Shown in pieces: positions 13,005-21,468 of a stretch of DNA of 64,000 nucleotides (position 1 is its first letter; each line of letters opens with the position of its first letter). The position numbers and the translations under genes were made by a program. The stretch comes from Lethocerus indicus (taxonomy: Eukaryota > Arthropoda > Insecta > Hemiptera > Belostomatidae), in the NCBI GenBank assembly GCA_019843655.1, contig JACDQD010000003.1, positions 26,524,224 through 26,588,223 on the forward strand, read 5' to 3'. Below the pieces are notes generated by a model, which was given only the letters and a program-made list of their open reading frames with translations, made no database searches and was not told the DNA's origin.

Positions 13005-15055
13005 TGTCTAACGCCTACAGTTAAATTCTTGAAACGATTAACCCTTCTCCAACGGGTTCTCTGTACTAACTCAATAAATTAATACGGGAATTGAAACGGT
13101 GGGGACGTTCTCAGGGCAACACTATTAGTAGCAGAAAATAGTCGTCTTCTATGAATTATCTAAATTCAGTGTTTACTTTAAATGTGCGCCTTGAAATATC
13201 GATGACTTTATTAATATAAAATAGTTTAAAAACGATTTTGCTTAGTTTAATTATATGTACACAGTAAAATACGTTCAACTCAATAAAATAATTGCATATT
13301 GGTATTGGATTAATGTGATTAAAATATCATGTTACTTATATTATCGCATGTAGAATGTTTCTATTTGGCGGTGACATTTAACAATAATTAAGTATAATGA
13401 ACGAAAAATAAATCCTTTACCTCTTATTTAATATGTACATGTCATAATGTGTATTAATATTTATAGTTATCAAACGTATTACTATCGAGTTTAAATGGGC
13501 GATGTAACGGATTTGTAAAACGTTTTTCGGCTTCTTTATAAACGCTTGGAATTAATGGCTCGATTGTAATGCGCTGATGCTGTGACAGCCTTGTATCGGG
13601 GTTTCTTGTTGGTTTGTGAATTGACCCGCATTAGTTGTCTATTTATGCTGTATACTCAGTATCGATTTGCATCCGCCCCCTTCACATTTTGTACCCGATC
13701 TAAATGGACTACACCACAGGAACAGTTTAGAATTGAAGTTGGTACCAACGCCAAGGTTTGTTTGTTATCATATTTAATTTATGTACTCGCGTCAACGGAG
13801 CTATTGCGGTTTCAACGGACGAAATTACGATGGAATCATCTTCCATGTCAGTGCTCCCTAACAAAATTTTAATCCGTGTTTCTTTTATGATGTACAATAC
13901 GAATCTCCACAGTGGGAATCTTGTGAAATTATCCCTATGATCCAGTATAATTTGAACAGTAACATGATGGTTTTATTTTAACAAAATCGAACCTACAATT
14001 AAAAAATTCTTTCTTATAGTTTCTTTTTTCCCATGCATTGATTCTGAGGAAGGACCTGCTCACAGGATTATAGTTCCCTTGGGAAATAATCTTCATTCGT
14101 TTCAATCATGCATTAATAGGAAGATGAGTGCCTACATAGCACTCTACGTACGGTTTTATGTTCCGAAGTTCATAATGTACAATTTTGCTGGTTTGACGTT
14201 TAGTTTATTAGTGTACATAAACAGGCCAAATATAAGGGCGTAGTGTTAGAACACACATGATTCTATTCCTGCAATATTAACAGAGTAAAACGGTCTCAGC
14301 GATACTGGAAGACAGGAGACTCATACGAGTGCATTTTCTCGCACTGGTTAATGCGTTGTGAAACAATAATACTTGGGACGGGATGTAACCGTGTAATTGG
14401 AAACATTTTATTTTATCATTTGTACGTGTATTCAACAAGCTAACCTCCGACATAAATGGAGATACCTTCCATTGGTTGGACGTGTGTAATGTAGACTGCT
14501 CGGAGTGTCTGCTTCATCTTTACAAATTTCTTTTGGAAGCTTCCTCCCAGTTCGGGTCGGTATCGGAGCGAAATGTGCTTTCTATTCTGAGCAAATGACC
14601 GTATGTGTACTTTGATAGATGAGAAGTACGCGCTATATATGCGCGCGCGTTCCGCCCCATACCCCGCAGTCCTGCCCTCCTGAAAAATGGCTCGACTTAA
14701 CCCTAGTGTGTGTACCAGTAGTGGCGCTATAGTTATCATCATGAATCAAGCACACATACACACGAACACGGAGCGCGTTTACGTTGCTGGGCGCACATTC
14801 GGAGCAGTAACACCTTGCCCACCATGAAAATACAGCCATGACTCAGCTTCTATTATTACTATTTGAATACTCTTATATGATCGCATAATTAGAGTACTTG
14901 CAAATCGAATATTTAAACAGAAGATAAAAAAGCGTTTTTTGTTTTACCTCGGTTTATATAATTCATGTTGTGGAGTTATAAAGTATTTATAAATAACCTT
15001 TAAATTCTTGTTTCATCGATATAACTGCATACCATTTTCGTATGTAGGCATTACA

Positions 15056-15291
15056 ACTGATATTTCGTGGGTTTCTGTCTCTTCTCACTGATTTGGTCTT
15101 TTGCTAGACCGGTTTCGGCTGCTCGCCATTTTCAGTAGCGGTGTTAGTAACTTTGGCACTTTGGTTGTTTTTTGAACATCCTCACTGCACTGTCACTTGT
15201 ACTGACAGTTACTTGTTATTGTGTTTTGGGGGGATGGTGTTTGTCTTATTTCGGTTGGTGGGATTTTGTTAATCGGCTTAAGTCTGTCGGA
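15056..15291 (-). mobile_element. 5'-truncated PLE copy (3' end only)
   Basis: This block aligns with 19975-20256 of the larger element. It shares the GTTTCTGTCTC end, GCTAGACCGGTTTCGGCTGC, CATCCTCACTGCACTGTCAC, TTGTTATTGTGTTTTGGGG and GGCTTAAGTCTG. It lacks the hairpin of the larger copy and contains no endonuclease or RT sequence, as expected for 5' truncation in target-primed insertion. It has the same orientation as the full copy, about 4.7 kb away. Confidence 0.85.
15103..15139 (-). ncRNA. Decayed hammerhead motif in truncated PLE
   Basis: Same layout as the motif at 20017-20053: GCTA and TAGC arms, GGC/GCC stem II, GAAA, CCGG and TC. The core heptad reads CTGAAAA instead of CTGAAGA, so the catalytic G8 is replaced by A. 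That change should abolish cleavage. Confidence 0.6.
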
Positions 15292-16330
15292 TTAACAGTG
15301 AAATATATATTTAACGAAATTGGTCATGACTATTAGGTTCTGAATCCAAATAAATGACAGGAACATATCTGGTATTGTGTATTTACGATCATAAAGATTT
15401 TCCTGATGATCAAAAATTTATAAGAAAAAAAGTTTATTTCCGCACCACACTTTTGCTTTCTCTTTAAATAAAAATAGATTAACTATCTATTTTATTAGAT
15501 ATTTTTTTTAATTATCAATAAATAATTAGGAATTAGAAAACGTATTCAATGGTGAATGGAAACCCTATTAACTGTTTCCGATTGACATTTGATTATTCTG
15601 ATATAATATTTGGTTCATGCATGCTTTTGATAATTTGAACGAAATGAAAGAAAACTTTGATTGGACAGGGTGGCATTACCAGTAATTATGTCCCGGTGAG
15701 TGGTCGATTCAAATCAGTTCAATCTCCAGAACACTCAATTCCGGCAGTAAAAAAAGTGAGTATGTTTGGGCTGCGGAAATTATTCGACGGGGTCGATGCC
15801 CTAATACCCGAGGAAATAAAAAAAAGAAGCTGCCGCCCCAGCAAACTGGGAAGAGCAAACTGGCAGATAGGAATAAAAATGTAGGCGGATTTGAATAGCT
15901 AAATCGTAGCGGCCGCTAAATTGTCGAGCTGTCCGGTGGACAATTCCACGCTAAAATATAGGACAATATCCCGCTGGGGGATGTTAGTGTCGTTTTGTTT
16001 GCCCCCCACGGCTAAATATTGAATTGAACTTCCATAATCCGCTATAATAATGCCTCCGATACAAATTTTGTTACCAACTCTCTCCTATCTCCCACCGAGA
16101 TTAATGCGATACTGTTTCCATAATTTTATTATACTTTCTTGTATATAAATATCGGTGGGCTGATATGGTTACTAATAATAAACGTAAATCCGCATGCAAT
16201 GCCCGAGGCCATTCCAGTTTTTAGAGTTTAACAAACAAAACAGGAAATGGTCGTCTATGGCAGACATTTTGTCGGATATATTTATATCTACTTTTACAGT
16301 TAACTCTGTATTTTCACTAATTTCACCTTT

Positions 16331-16347
16331 TACTATTTCAGGTAAGC
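16331..16347 (+). other. Candidate recursive splice site
   Basis: TTTCACCTTTTACTATTTCAG ending at 16341 is followed directly by GTAAGC. The pyrimidine tract is good, with two purine breaks, and the donor differs from GTAAGT at one position. It has the same strand and layout as the site at 46764/46765. Confidence 0.38.
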
Positions 16348-18192
16348 ACCAGTGAAATATTTCAATAGCACGAACCTGAAATTACCTCTTCTTTGTAAGT
16401 ACCATGACTAATTTTAGAATATATGATAGCATTGTCTAATATTCGTATTCAATTTGTTATTTTAAGTTTCGCTCCTGTGATATAACGGTCGAGGACATTC
16501 CTTTTTGTATTCCATTACACAAGTAGCATCAAAAATAACTAAATATATTATAATATAATTTTAATAATTTAATATTTTCTAATCTCTAAGAATCATTGAC
16601 AGGAGGGCTGGATAGAAACTCCTTCAATTCAGGTTTTTTTATTGCTTTTATAAAATAAATTAGAAATTATAGTAAATCGAAGAAATAGTATTATAGTAAG
16701 GAAATTATTGTAATAGTAGATCATAGTCGCAAAAGTATTGTTTACTGTCGTTTCGTATCTCTTATAACTTCTGGTTATGCGAAAGGAAATAACGCCGTTG
16801 TTCGGGGCGCGAGGAACTAAATAGAATGGCGGAGTAGCGTTGAAGATGCAGGTTGCAAGTGCTAGCCCGTTATAACGGACAGTTTTGCTTGAGTTAGCGC
16901 GGTTGAGCATGTTATTGACGCCCACGCACTCATTATGTATTATGACCCAGTAGCAGTAACAAACTGCCTGATACTGGCTCTGTATATTTGACAGGCTATC
17001 GATCCGACGATTTGTTGCCCTTCTACGGGAATGAATATCGTATACACGCCTGGGCACTGAAACTTAATGTATACGATTCGTTTAAACGACATTAGTTAAT
17101 TCAGTTTTAGTTTGACCAGAAATGGGATGGGGAATACTCGTTCACAGAAGAAGTGTGACATTGGAAATCTAGTGAATCGTAGCTCCAGATTGACAACTGA
17201 AAATGAACAGAATATAGAACATTACATGTTGAAATTTTTAAAACAGGTTATCCAGGAGATTATAACCATTGTGAAATCGAGATAGAAAATCCGAGCTAGT
17301 TAGTTAAGGTATGCTCTCCACGAAATGTTAATATTTCGAGCTCTAAAGTTACATGATAAATAAAATTTCCGGGCATCTGTGTGTGCGACTTCGAGAGTGT
17401 GAAGGGAATGGAAAGAATAAGATGAAAAGGACTTTAGATTTGCTCGTATTTTTTTCGGTTTTATGGAGAACATGGCAAAAAAACAGTCCTTTAAAGGTGA
17501 GGCGTGTAATCCAATACACGGCACATCATTGTGACAAATTTACCCGAATGTTAGGATGTAAACATAAAGAAACCAAGGTAAACCTGCCTATCTGGTGTGA
17601 ATTCGTCAGTGTCATCAACACACTGACTGCGGTTTTCGTGGAACGGTTATTTTTACATTCCTGTCGTTCTTTGAATTTGTTTGTCATTTTTCAGAACCTT
17701 TCGGGTGAATTTATCACACCGACGTGTCGTGTATTGGATTACACTCGTTTACCTTTAATTTACTGTTTTTGCTATGGTCTCCATAAAACCGAAGAAAGTC
17801 CTTTTTATCTTATTCTTTCCGTTCCCTTCACACTCCCGTAGTTTTGATATTTAATTTCGAGATACCCTGTACTCGGGTGTCTACTGCATCTTCGGAGTTC
17901 AGCTCTGTGCCCAGGCAGATTTTCTGGTGACTGCTCGCCAATATTTAGAAAATGTAATTTCATCTCTCGAATCGCGGATATGAAGTGAACACTGTGGGAG
18001 GCCGGAATCGCTCGGTTTTATGGTCGAAAAGGCCCGCTACCCGGCGCGGCATTCCTTTCGTATTGGCCGAAGGTTGTGCTCAGCCGACCGGCTGTTATGC
18101 AATTCAACTGGATTAGATTGGAGTGGGCAGAGCTCCTGCCGCTGAAAACCAGTTGACGTCGGCCGAATCTCCATCCCGGCGTCCTCGTCGTT

Positions 18193-18213
18193 CAGTCGAT
18201 TTCAGATCGACTG
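18193..18213 (+). other. 8-bp hairpin in GC-rich island
   Basis: CAGTCGAT (18193-18200), loop TTCAG, ATCGACTG (18206-18213). It lies in the GC-richer block near 18.0-18.4 kb, 12 nt before an X-box-like site at 18225-18238. Confidence 0.5.
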
Positions 18214-18224
18214 CTGTATTATCA

Positions 18225-18238
18225 GTCGTCATGGCAAC
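18225..18238 (+). promoter_or_regulatory. RFX X-box-like site
   Basis: GTCGTC-AT-GGCAAC fits GTNRCC-N2-RGYAAC with one mismatch. It lies in a GC-richer island beside the hairpin 18193-18213. Confidence 0.22.
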
Positions 18239-18697
18239 ACTCTGAAAGATGGGCCCGCTTTCAATAGTGAATATGGAGAATTATACGACTGAGGGTTTTC
18301 GCCCGGTATTCATTTATTCATTGTTTGGCTCAGCCCGGCCGGAACCTGCATGAATGACGGGTATTGCCCACTACTTCTCGATTGTTTCTTTGCTCCAGAA
18401 TCTATACGACCCCGAGTAGTCAATTCGTAGCCTCTATCCCGCTATAAAAATGCGTCGGAATCGTATTATAAAATATTGAGTTTACAACTTGTAGGAGTAG
18501 CGAGAAAAACTACTTAATGACCTCATGCCGGTATTTCATTCTTGAGTATAGTCTGAAGAACGACTCCACGCTAGAATAGAGTCGATCGCATTAGCGGAAA
18601 TATTAGAATTAGGTTTCAAAAAGAACCAAATCCAAATTTAATTTGGAGATTTGTTTGTTATAATTAAAATAATATTAAAATGTTCTCATAATATGTG

Positions 18698-18735
18698 TTT
18701 ACACTACAGCGCCAGCTGGAGCGTTATAGTGTAAA
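18698..18735 (+). other. 15-bp hairpin with CTCF-like core
   Basis: Arms 18698-18712 (TTTACACTACAGCGC) and 18721-18735 (GCGTTATAGTGTAAA) pair with one C-A mismatch and one G-U, around an 8-nt loop. The minus strand reads CCAGCTGGCGCTGTAG across the left arm, one base away from the insect CTCF core AGGTGGCGC. The palindrome CCAGCTGG spans the loop edge. It is too short for a canonical pre-miRNA. Confidence 0.6.
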
Positions 18736-19447
18736 TCTTGTTTTATTAATTTATTTAATGATTTTTTGTTATCTTGAGAGTACCGATGTTGGCGCTCGAC
18801 TGGAGGTTGTTACTTGTACTTACTAGTTTGGCAGTCTAATATTACGATTTTGGCATCTTCGGTCCAGTTTAGAATTGTTTCTTTGGATAGGAGCCATCGA
18901 GCCTTTAAGAGTTTTATATTTCAATTTGTTTCTTCTGCTTTTTTTGTTTTATTTATTCGAACGTTATTAGAGGCAGAGGCGGCTTGGAAATTTATCGCCT
19001 TTCGGGTTCCATAATCCCCATTTACAGTTTGCCGCCTCTATTTCCCCATTTATTTCCCTATCCCCTATCCTTGACTATTTCTCTACCCGATCCGATGGAT
19101 CTAGGTTTCGAGTTTATTTCAGGACATATCGTTTATTTCACAGATTCTATAAGAAAATGACCAGTTCGTGTCCATAGCAGAGCCATACATACCGAGGTTT
19201 ATAAATGGAAATCGGTCAGTTTATTGCTTCGACGAAGAATATGCGTGTCGCAGTTGTGAGGTGTGAATTAATTGTCTGTTTTCGTTAGGTGTCGATTGGA
19301 ACAAGAAAAGGCATTGAACTGTTAAAGTAATTGATCAGCCAACCTGAGGCACAAACCGCCGTTGGGCAAGATGTGTAGAAGGGGATTGCTCGGTTCCAAA
19401 CTTTACTGGGACACATCCACACTAATTAAAACTAAAACTTTTTAAAG

Positions 19448-19490
19448 CCTCCCTCCCTCCCCTCCTTCTTCTTTCTTTTCTTTTTCTTTC
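19448..19490 (+). repeat. 43-nt pure pyrimidine tract
   Basis: Every base from 19448 to 19490 is C or T: a CCCT-rich half followed by a TTTC-rich half, then GATCGATCGCTCGATA. The minus strand has G runs of 2, 4, 3, 3 and 2, enough for a two- or bulged three-tier quadruplex. Confidence 0.9.
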
Positions 19491-19919
19491 GATCGATCGC
19501 TCGATATTTTCTTCCCCCAGCGTAGGTAGTAGATGGGCTGCGGAATTCTTTCGTTATTTATTTAAACTCACGCGAATTGTTTAGCTCTGTTGTTCCACAA
19601 ACATTTCACTTTATGATTTATTACTTTGCTCTGCCCTTGATGTATGATTCCCATTTAGTCAGGCCGATTTTTGTCTCGACCCCACCCACAACTACTAACC
19701 TCATTCTGGCAACCTCTGAACCCTGCTTGTGCTCTGAGTAATGTATCGAAGTACCGGACTACTAACTCAGCCTCCATTTAATTTACTCAATGTCAGTCGG
19801 TGTATTTGATAATAATATATAGTCCAATGTTATAATTCCTAATCAAAATTAATGGTACACAGAACGTCTGAGTATAATGTACCGAAATTTGACTTTATTA
19901 CACTAATAATCGAAGAATA

Positions 19920-19948
19920 ATATTGCTATTTTAACATAACCGTTTTGT
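19920..19948 (+). repeat. Direct repeat flanking the PLE, left copy
   Basis: ATATTGCTATTTT here is identical to 21441-21453, and the following bases align as AACATAACCGTTTTGT against GAACTACCGTTCTGT. It lies 23 bp outside the left inverted repeat. It is probably a diverged target duplication or part of an older repeat unit. Confidence 0.6.
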
Positions 19949-19971
19949 GGTCTGCGAGAGGTTGTAATACC

Positions 19972-20014
19972 GTAGATTTCGTGTGTTTCTGTCACCTCTC
20001 ACCGGTTTGGTCTT
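19972..20014 (+). repeat. PLE terminal inverted repeat, 3' copy
   Basis: Begins GTAGATTTCGTGTGTTTCTG and ends GGTTTGGTCTT. It is the reverse complement of 21394-21436 at 40 of 43 positions. It lies directly outside the hammerhead motif. Part of it recurs in the copies at 15 kb and 0.7 kb. Confidence 0.88.
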
Positions 20015-20016
20015 GT

Positions 20017-20053
20017 GCTAGACCGGTTTCGGCTGCTCGCCATCTTCAGTAGC
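20017..20053 (-). ncRNA. Hammerhead-like ribozyme motif in PLE 3' end
   Basis: Read on the minus strand from 20053, the parts of a type I hammerhead occur in order. Stem I strand GCTA comes first, then the core CTGAAGA. A short stem II follows (GGC, loop GAGCA, GCC), with an extra T between A9 and the stem. Then come the core GAAA, a tiny stem III region CCGG, and TC as the U16.1-C17 cleavage site. The pairing stem I strand TAGC closes the motif. Predicted cleavage lies between plus-strand 20020 and 20021. Hammerheads with a very short stem III are known from PLE terminal repeats. All core residues (C3 U4 G5 A6 G8 A9, G12 A13 A14 A15.1) are kept. It lies on the strand that carries the RT and endonuclease. 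Whether it cleaves is unknown. Confidence 0.68.
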
Positions 20054-20060
20054 GGTGTTA

Positions 20061-20088
20061 GTCACTACACCCCCCCGGATGTAGTGAC
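20061..20088 (-). other. 9-bp hairpin beside the hammerhead motif
   Basis: GTCACTACA (20061-20069) is the exact reverse complement of TGTAGTGAC (20080-20088), with a 10-nt C-rich loop (G-rich on the sense strand). In the sense RNA it sits 7 nt upstream of hammerhead stem I. The truncated PLE copy at 15 kb lacks it. Confidence 0.7.
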
Positions 20089-20306
20089 CCTTGGATTTTT
20101 TTTGGGCATCCTCACTGCACTGTCACTTGTACTGTGGTGGTTGTCTGTTTGTCGTGTGTATATATACGTGTCTTGTTATTGTGTTTTGGGGTGTTATTTG
20201 TCTGCGTTAGGGGGGGGGGGATTTTTGTTAATTGGCTTAAGTCTTTGTCTGATTGTCGGTCAAATAGGGGAGTGGTGGTGGTGTTTGGGCGGGTGAGGAC
20301 CTTTAG

Positions 20307-20606
20307 TAGGATTAGTGGGGCGAATATACTTTGAGAATTTATCTTTTCATTTATAATGTTGTTTTGTTTGTGTTTGAAAATCTCCATACCCTCTATTACA
20401 TCCATCTCTTTGCCTCTCTTGCCTGGGTGTATTAGTTGTAAGGATTTGTTGATGTTCATTGTCTCGTATCCGGAGTATATAATGTGGTTAGCAAAGTTGG
20501 ATTCGGTTTTATATTTTATAGCTCTTATGTGTTCTTTGTCCTCTATCTTCCGCCCGGTTTGGCCGATGTATACTCCGTCGCACGATCCGCATGTTATTTT
20601 GTACAC
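20307..20606 (-). pseudogene. PLE GIY-YIG endonuclease domain remnant
   Basis: An open frame of 164 codons runs from 20606 to 20112; its first ~100 residues are the PLE endonuclease domain, which nicks target DNA. The domain starts YKITCGSCDGVYIGQTGR, giving the conserved C-x2-C pair and the YIG core. EHIRAIKYK, SNFANHIIYSG and EGMEIFKHKQ follow, the latter two matching the usual S-x-FA-x-H and catalytic-Glu regions. Between TGR and EHIR the residues read KIEDK, which seems one or two residues short and lacks the usual Arg before EH, so activity is doubtful. The last ~64 codons are Thr/Asn/Pro-rich and translate the noncoding 3' end; they are probably not protein. The frame is not joined to the RT: the linker (20670-20806) is shifted twice. 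Confidence 0.88.
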
Positions 20607-20806
20607 TCCCCCTGTTTATGTCTATTTTGCTGTTGGGTGTTGAGATATTTCTCTAATTTGTTTTTTGTTCTATGATAATTTAAAATCCAGTTTTCGGAAA
20701 ATGTAGATTTTGTAGGTGTCGCGGCCAGTATATATGAATGTGGCCCATTTTTGGGGGGTTCTTCCGGATTTGTGAGGTTCGTCGTGGGTTTCTTGTTCTT
20801 TTTCAT
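20607..20806 (-). pseudogene. PLE RT-endonuclease linker, frameshifted
   Basis: The segment between RT and endonuclease is spread over two frames. One frame gives WATFIYTGRDTYKIYIFRKL, resembling the conserved PLE stretch (T-Y-I-G-x-x-T-x-x-I-x-K-L-F). After a frame change the other gives WILNYHRTKNKLEKYLNTQQ, matching the usual 'KTxNxIxKxL' segment. Both lie where the family expects them. The shifts separate the two enzyme domains. Confidence 0.75.
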
Positions 20807-21360
20807 CAGTTTGGTTATTGCACTGGCGTGTAGTGTTCTGTAAGCAGTAATGTGTCATCTAGTATCTGATATGTTGTATTTCTTTTTAAGTGTCTCAATG
20901 TGTCTGTCCTCAAGGTCCTGGAGGAATATTTCGGATAGGATGGCAGATGTGGGATTGCCCATTCCGAGTCCGTTATTACCCTTATAACATTTTCCGTTCA
21001 ATTGGAAGTAGTTTTGGCTAAGGTTCAAGGTTGTAAGCTTTATGACTTCATTTGTGAATTCTATTGTGTTGTTCTGTGTCATGTGTGATTATGGGAGTTT
21101 AATTGTTTCGTTAATTGGTATCGACGTGTATAAGTTTTTTATGTCCAGTGATATTAATGTTGTTTTTCCCGTTGTCCTAGCTGTTTTTATGATGTTTATT
21201 AACTCTAAGGTGTTTTTTGCTGTGTAAATATTGTTGAGGGTGACCTTTCCTTCAATTATTTTCGCGATGTGTTTGGCTATTTTATATGTTGGGGCTGTAG
21301 TGTGGTTTAAGACTGGTCTAATGGGGACGTCTGTCTGTTTTGTGGATTTTCGGCAGTGCG
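20790..21360 (-). pseudogene. PLE reverse transcriptase remnant
   Basis: This is the RT core that would copy PLE RNA into DNA. In sense order I see LPKIHK, then after a one-base frame change VPIRPVLN and YKIAKHIAK, typical of the PLE fingers. Motif A follows as SLDIKNLYTSIP, with its catalytic Asp kept. An in-frame stop comes just after ETIKLP (around 21088). The same frame then resumes through NYFQLNGKCYKGNNGLGMGNPTS (motif B) and IFLQDLEDRHIETLKKK. A second frameshift near KKK puts motif C, seen as Q-I-L-D-D followed by TLLLTEHYTPVQ, in another frame. The tyrosine usually next to the DD pair is replaced. Sequence between motif C and the linker is shorter than expected. The breaks make it inactive; the family call is secure from motif order. 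Confidence 0.9.
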
Positions 21361-21393
21361 TTTCGATTTGGTACTGAGGGGTTCATATTCATT

Positions 21394-21436
21394 AAGACCA
21401 AACCGGCGAGAGGAGACAGAAACACACGTAATCTAC
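21394..21436 (-). repeat. PLE terminal inverted repeat, 5' copy
   Basis: Plus-strand text starts AAGACCAAACCGG and ends GTAATCTAC. It mirrors 19972-20014 with three mismatches and abuts the 5'-truncated RT frame. Inverted terminal sequence of this kind fits PLE pseudo-LTR behaviour, not a DNA transposon, because the interior encodes RT and GIY-YIG. Confidence 0.88.
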
Positions 21437-21440
21437 AATG

Positions 21441-21468
21441 ATATTGCTATTTTGAACTACCGTTCTGT
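21441..21468 (+). repeat. Direct repeat flanking the PLE, right copy
   Basis: Starts four bases after the right inverted repeat with ATATTGCTATTTT, the same 13 bases as 19920-19932. The next 15 bases are a diverged match to the left copy. Confidence 0.6.

Larger units (their letters stand above)
1..15055. other. Noncoding stretch with GC-richer islands
   Basis: Apart from the short fragments and hairpins listed separately, I see no supportable gene. Open frames are all below about 130 codons, overlap on both strands and show no domain. The background is AT-rich; GC-richer islands lie near 5040-5320, 5600-5830, 8640-9000, 9330-9600, 11750-12020 and 12950-13010. These may be regulatory elements, but I cannot assign one. 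Confidence 0.6.
15292..19919. other. Noncoding stretch between PLE copies
   Basis: It holds the recursive-splice candidate at 16341/16342, a GC-richer island (about 17990-18390), two hairpins and the pyrimidine tract. The longest open frame in the window outside the PLE (17353-17841, plus, 162 codons) lies here. It has no recognisable domain, and I do not call it a gene. Confidence 0.6.
19972..21436 (-). mobile_element. Degenerate Penelope-like retroelement (PLE)
   Basis: Read on the minus strand, the element carries remnants of the two PLE enzymes in family order: reverse transcriptase first, GIY-YIG endonuclease second. The RT shows LPKIHK near 21339-21356, VPIRPVLN near 21305-21329, SLDIKNLYTSIP near 21117-21155, GLGMGNPTSAILSEIFLQ near 20918-20971 and LDD near 20854-20862. 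The endonuclease shows VYIGQTGR. The ends are 43-bp inverted repeats (19972-20014 and 21394-21436) with only three mismatches. The element is much shorter than a full PLE (usually about 2.5-4 kb). It lacks the RT N-terminus, has frameshifts and a stop, and appears to have lost the RT thumb region between LDD and the linker. It cannot mobilise itself. Assignment to a PLE clade (Neptune, Poseidon or other) is not possible by eye. Confidence 0.92.

Noticed and set aside
17353..17841. 162-codon plus-strand open frame, the longest outside the PLE
   Set aside because: No recognisable domain, no convincing splice or promoter context, and composition typical of random AT-rich translation. A frame of this length can occur by chance in 64 kb.
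20015..20675. Plus-strand Cys/Val-rich open frames over the PLE
   Set aside because: Antisense shadows of the minus-strand endonuclease and 3' noncoding end.
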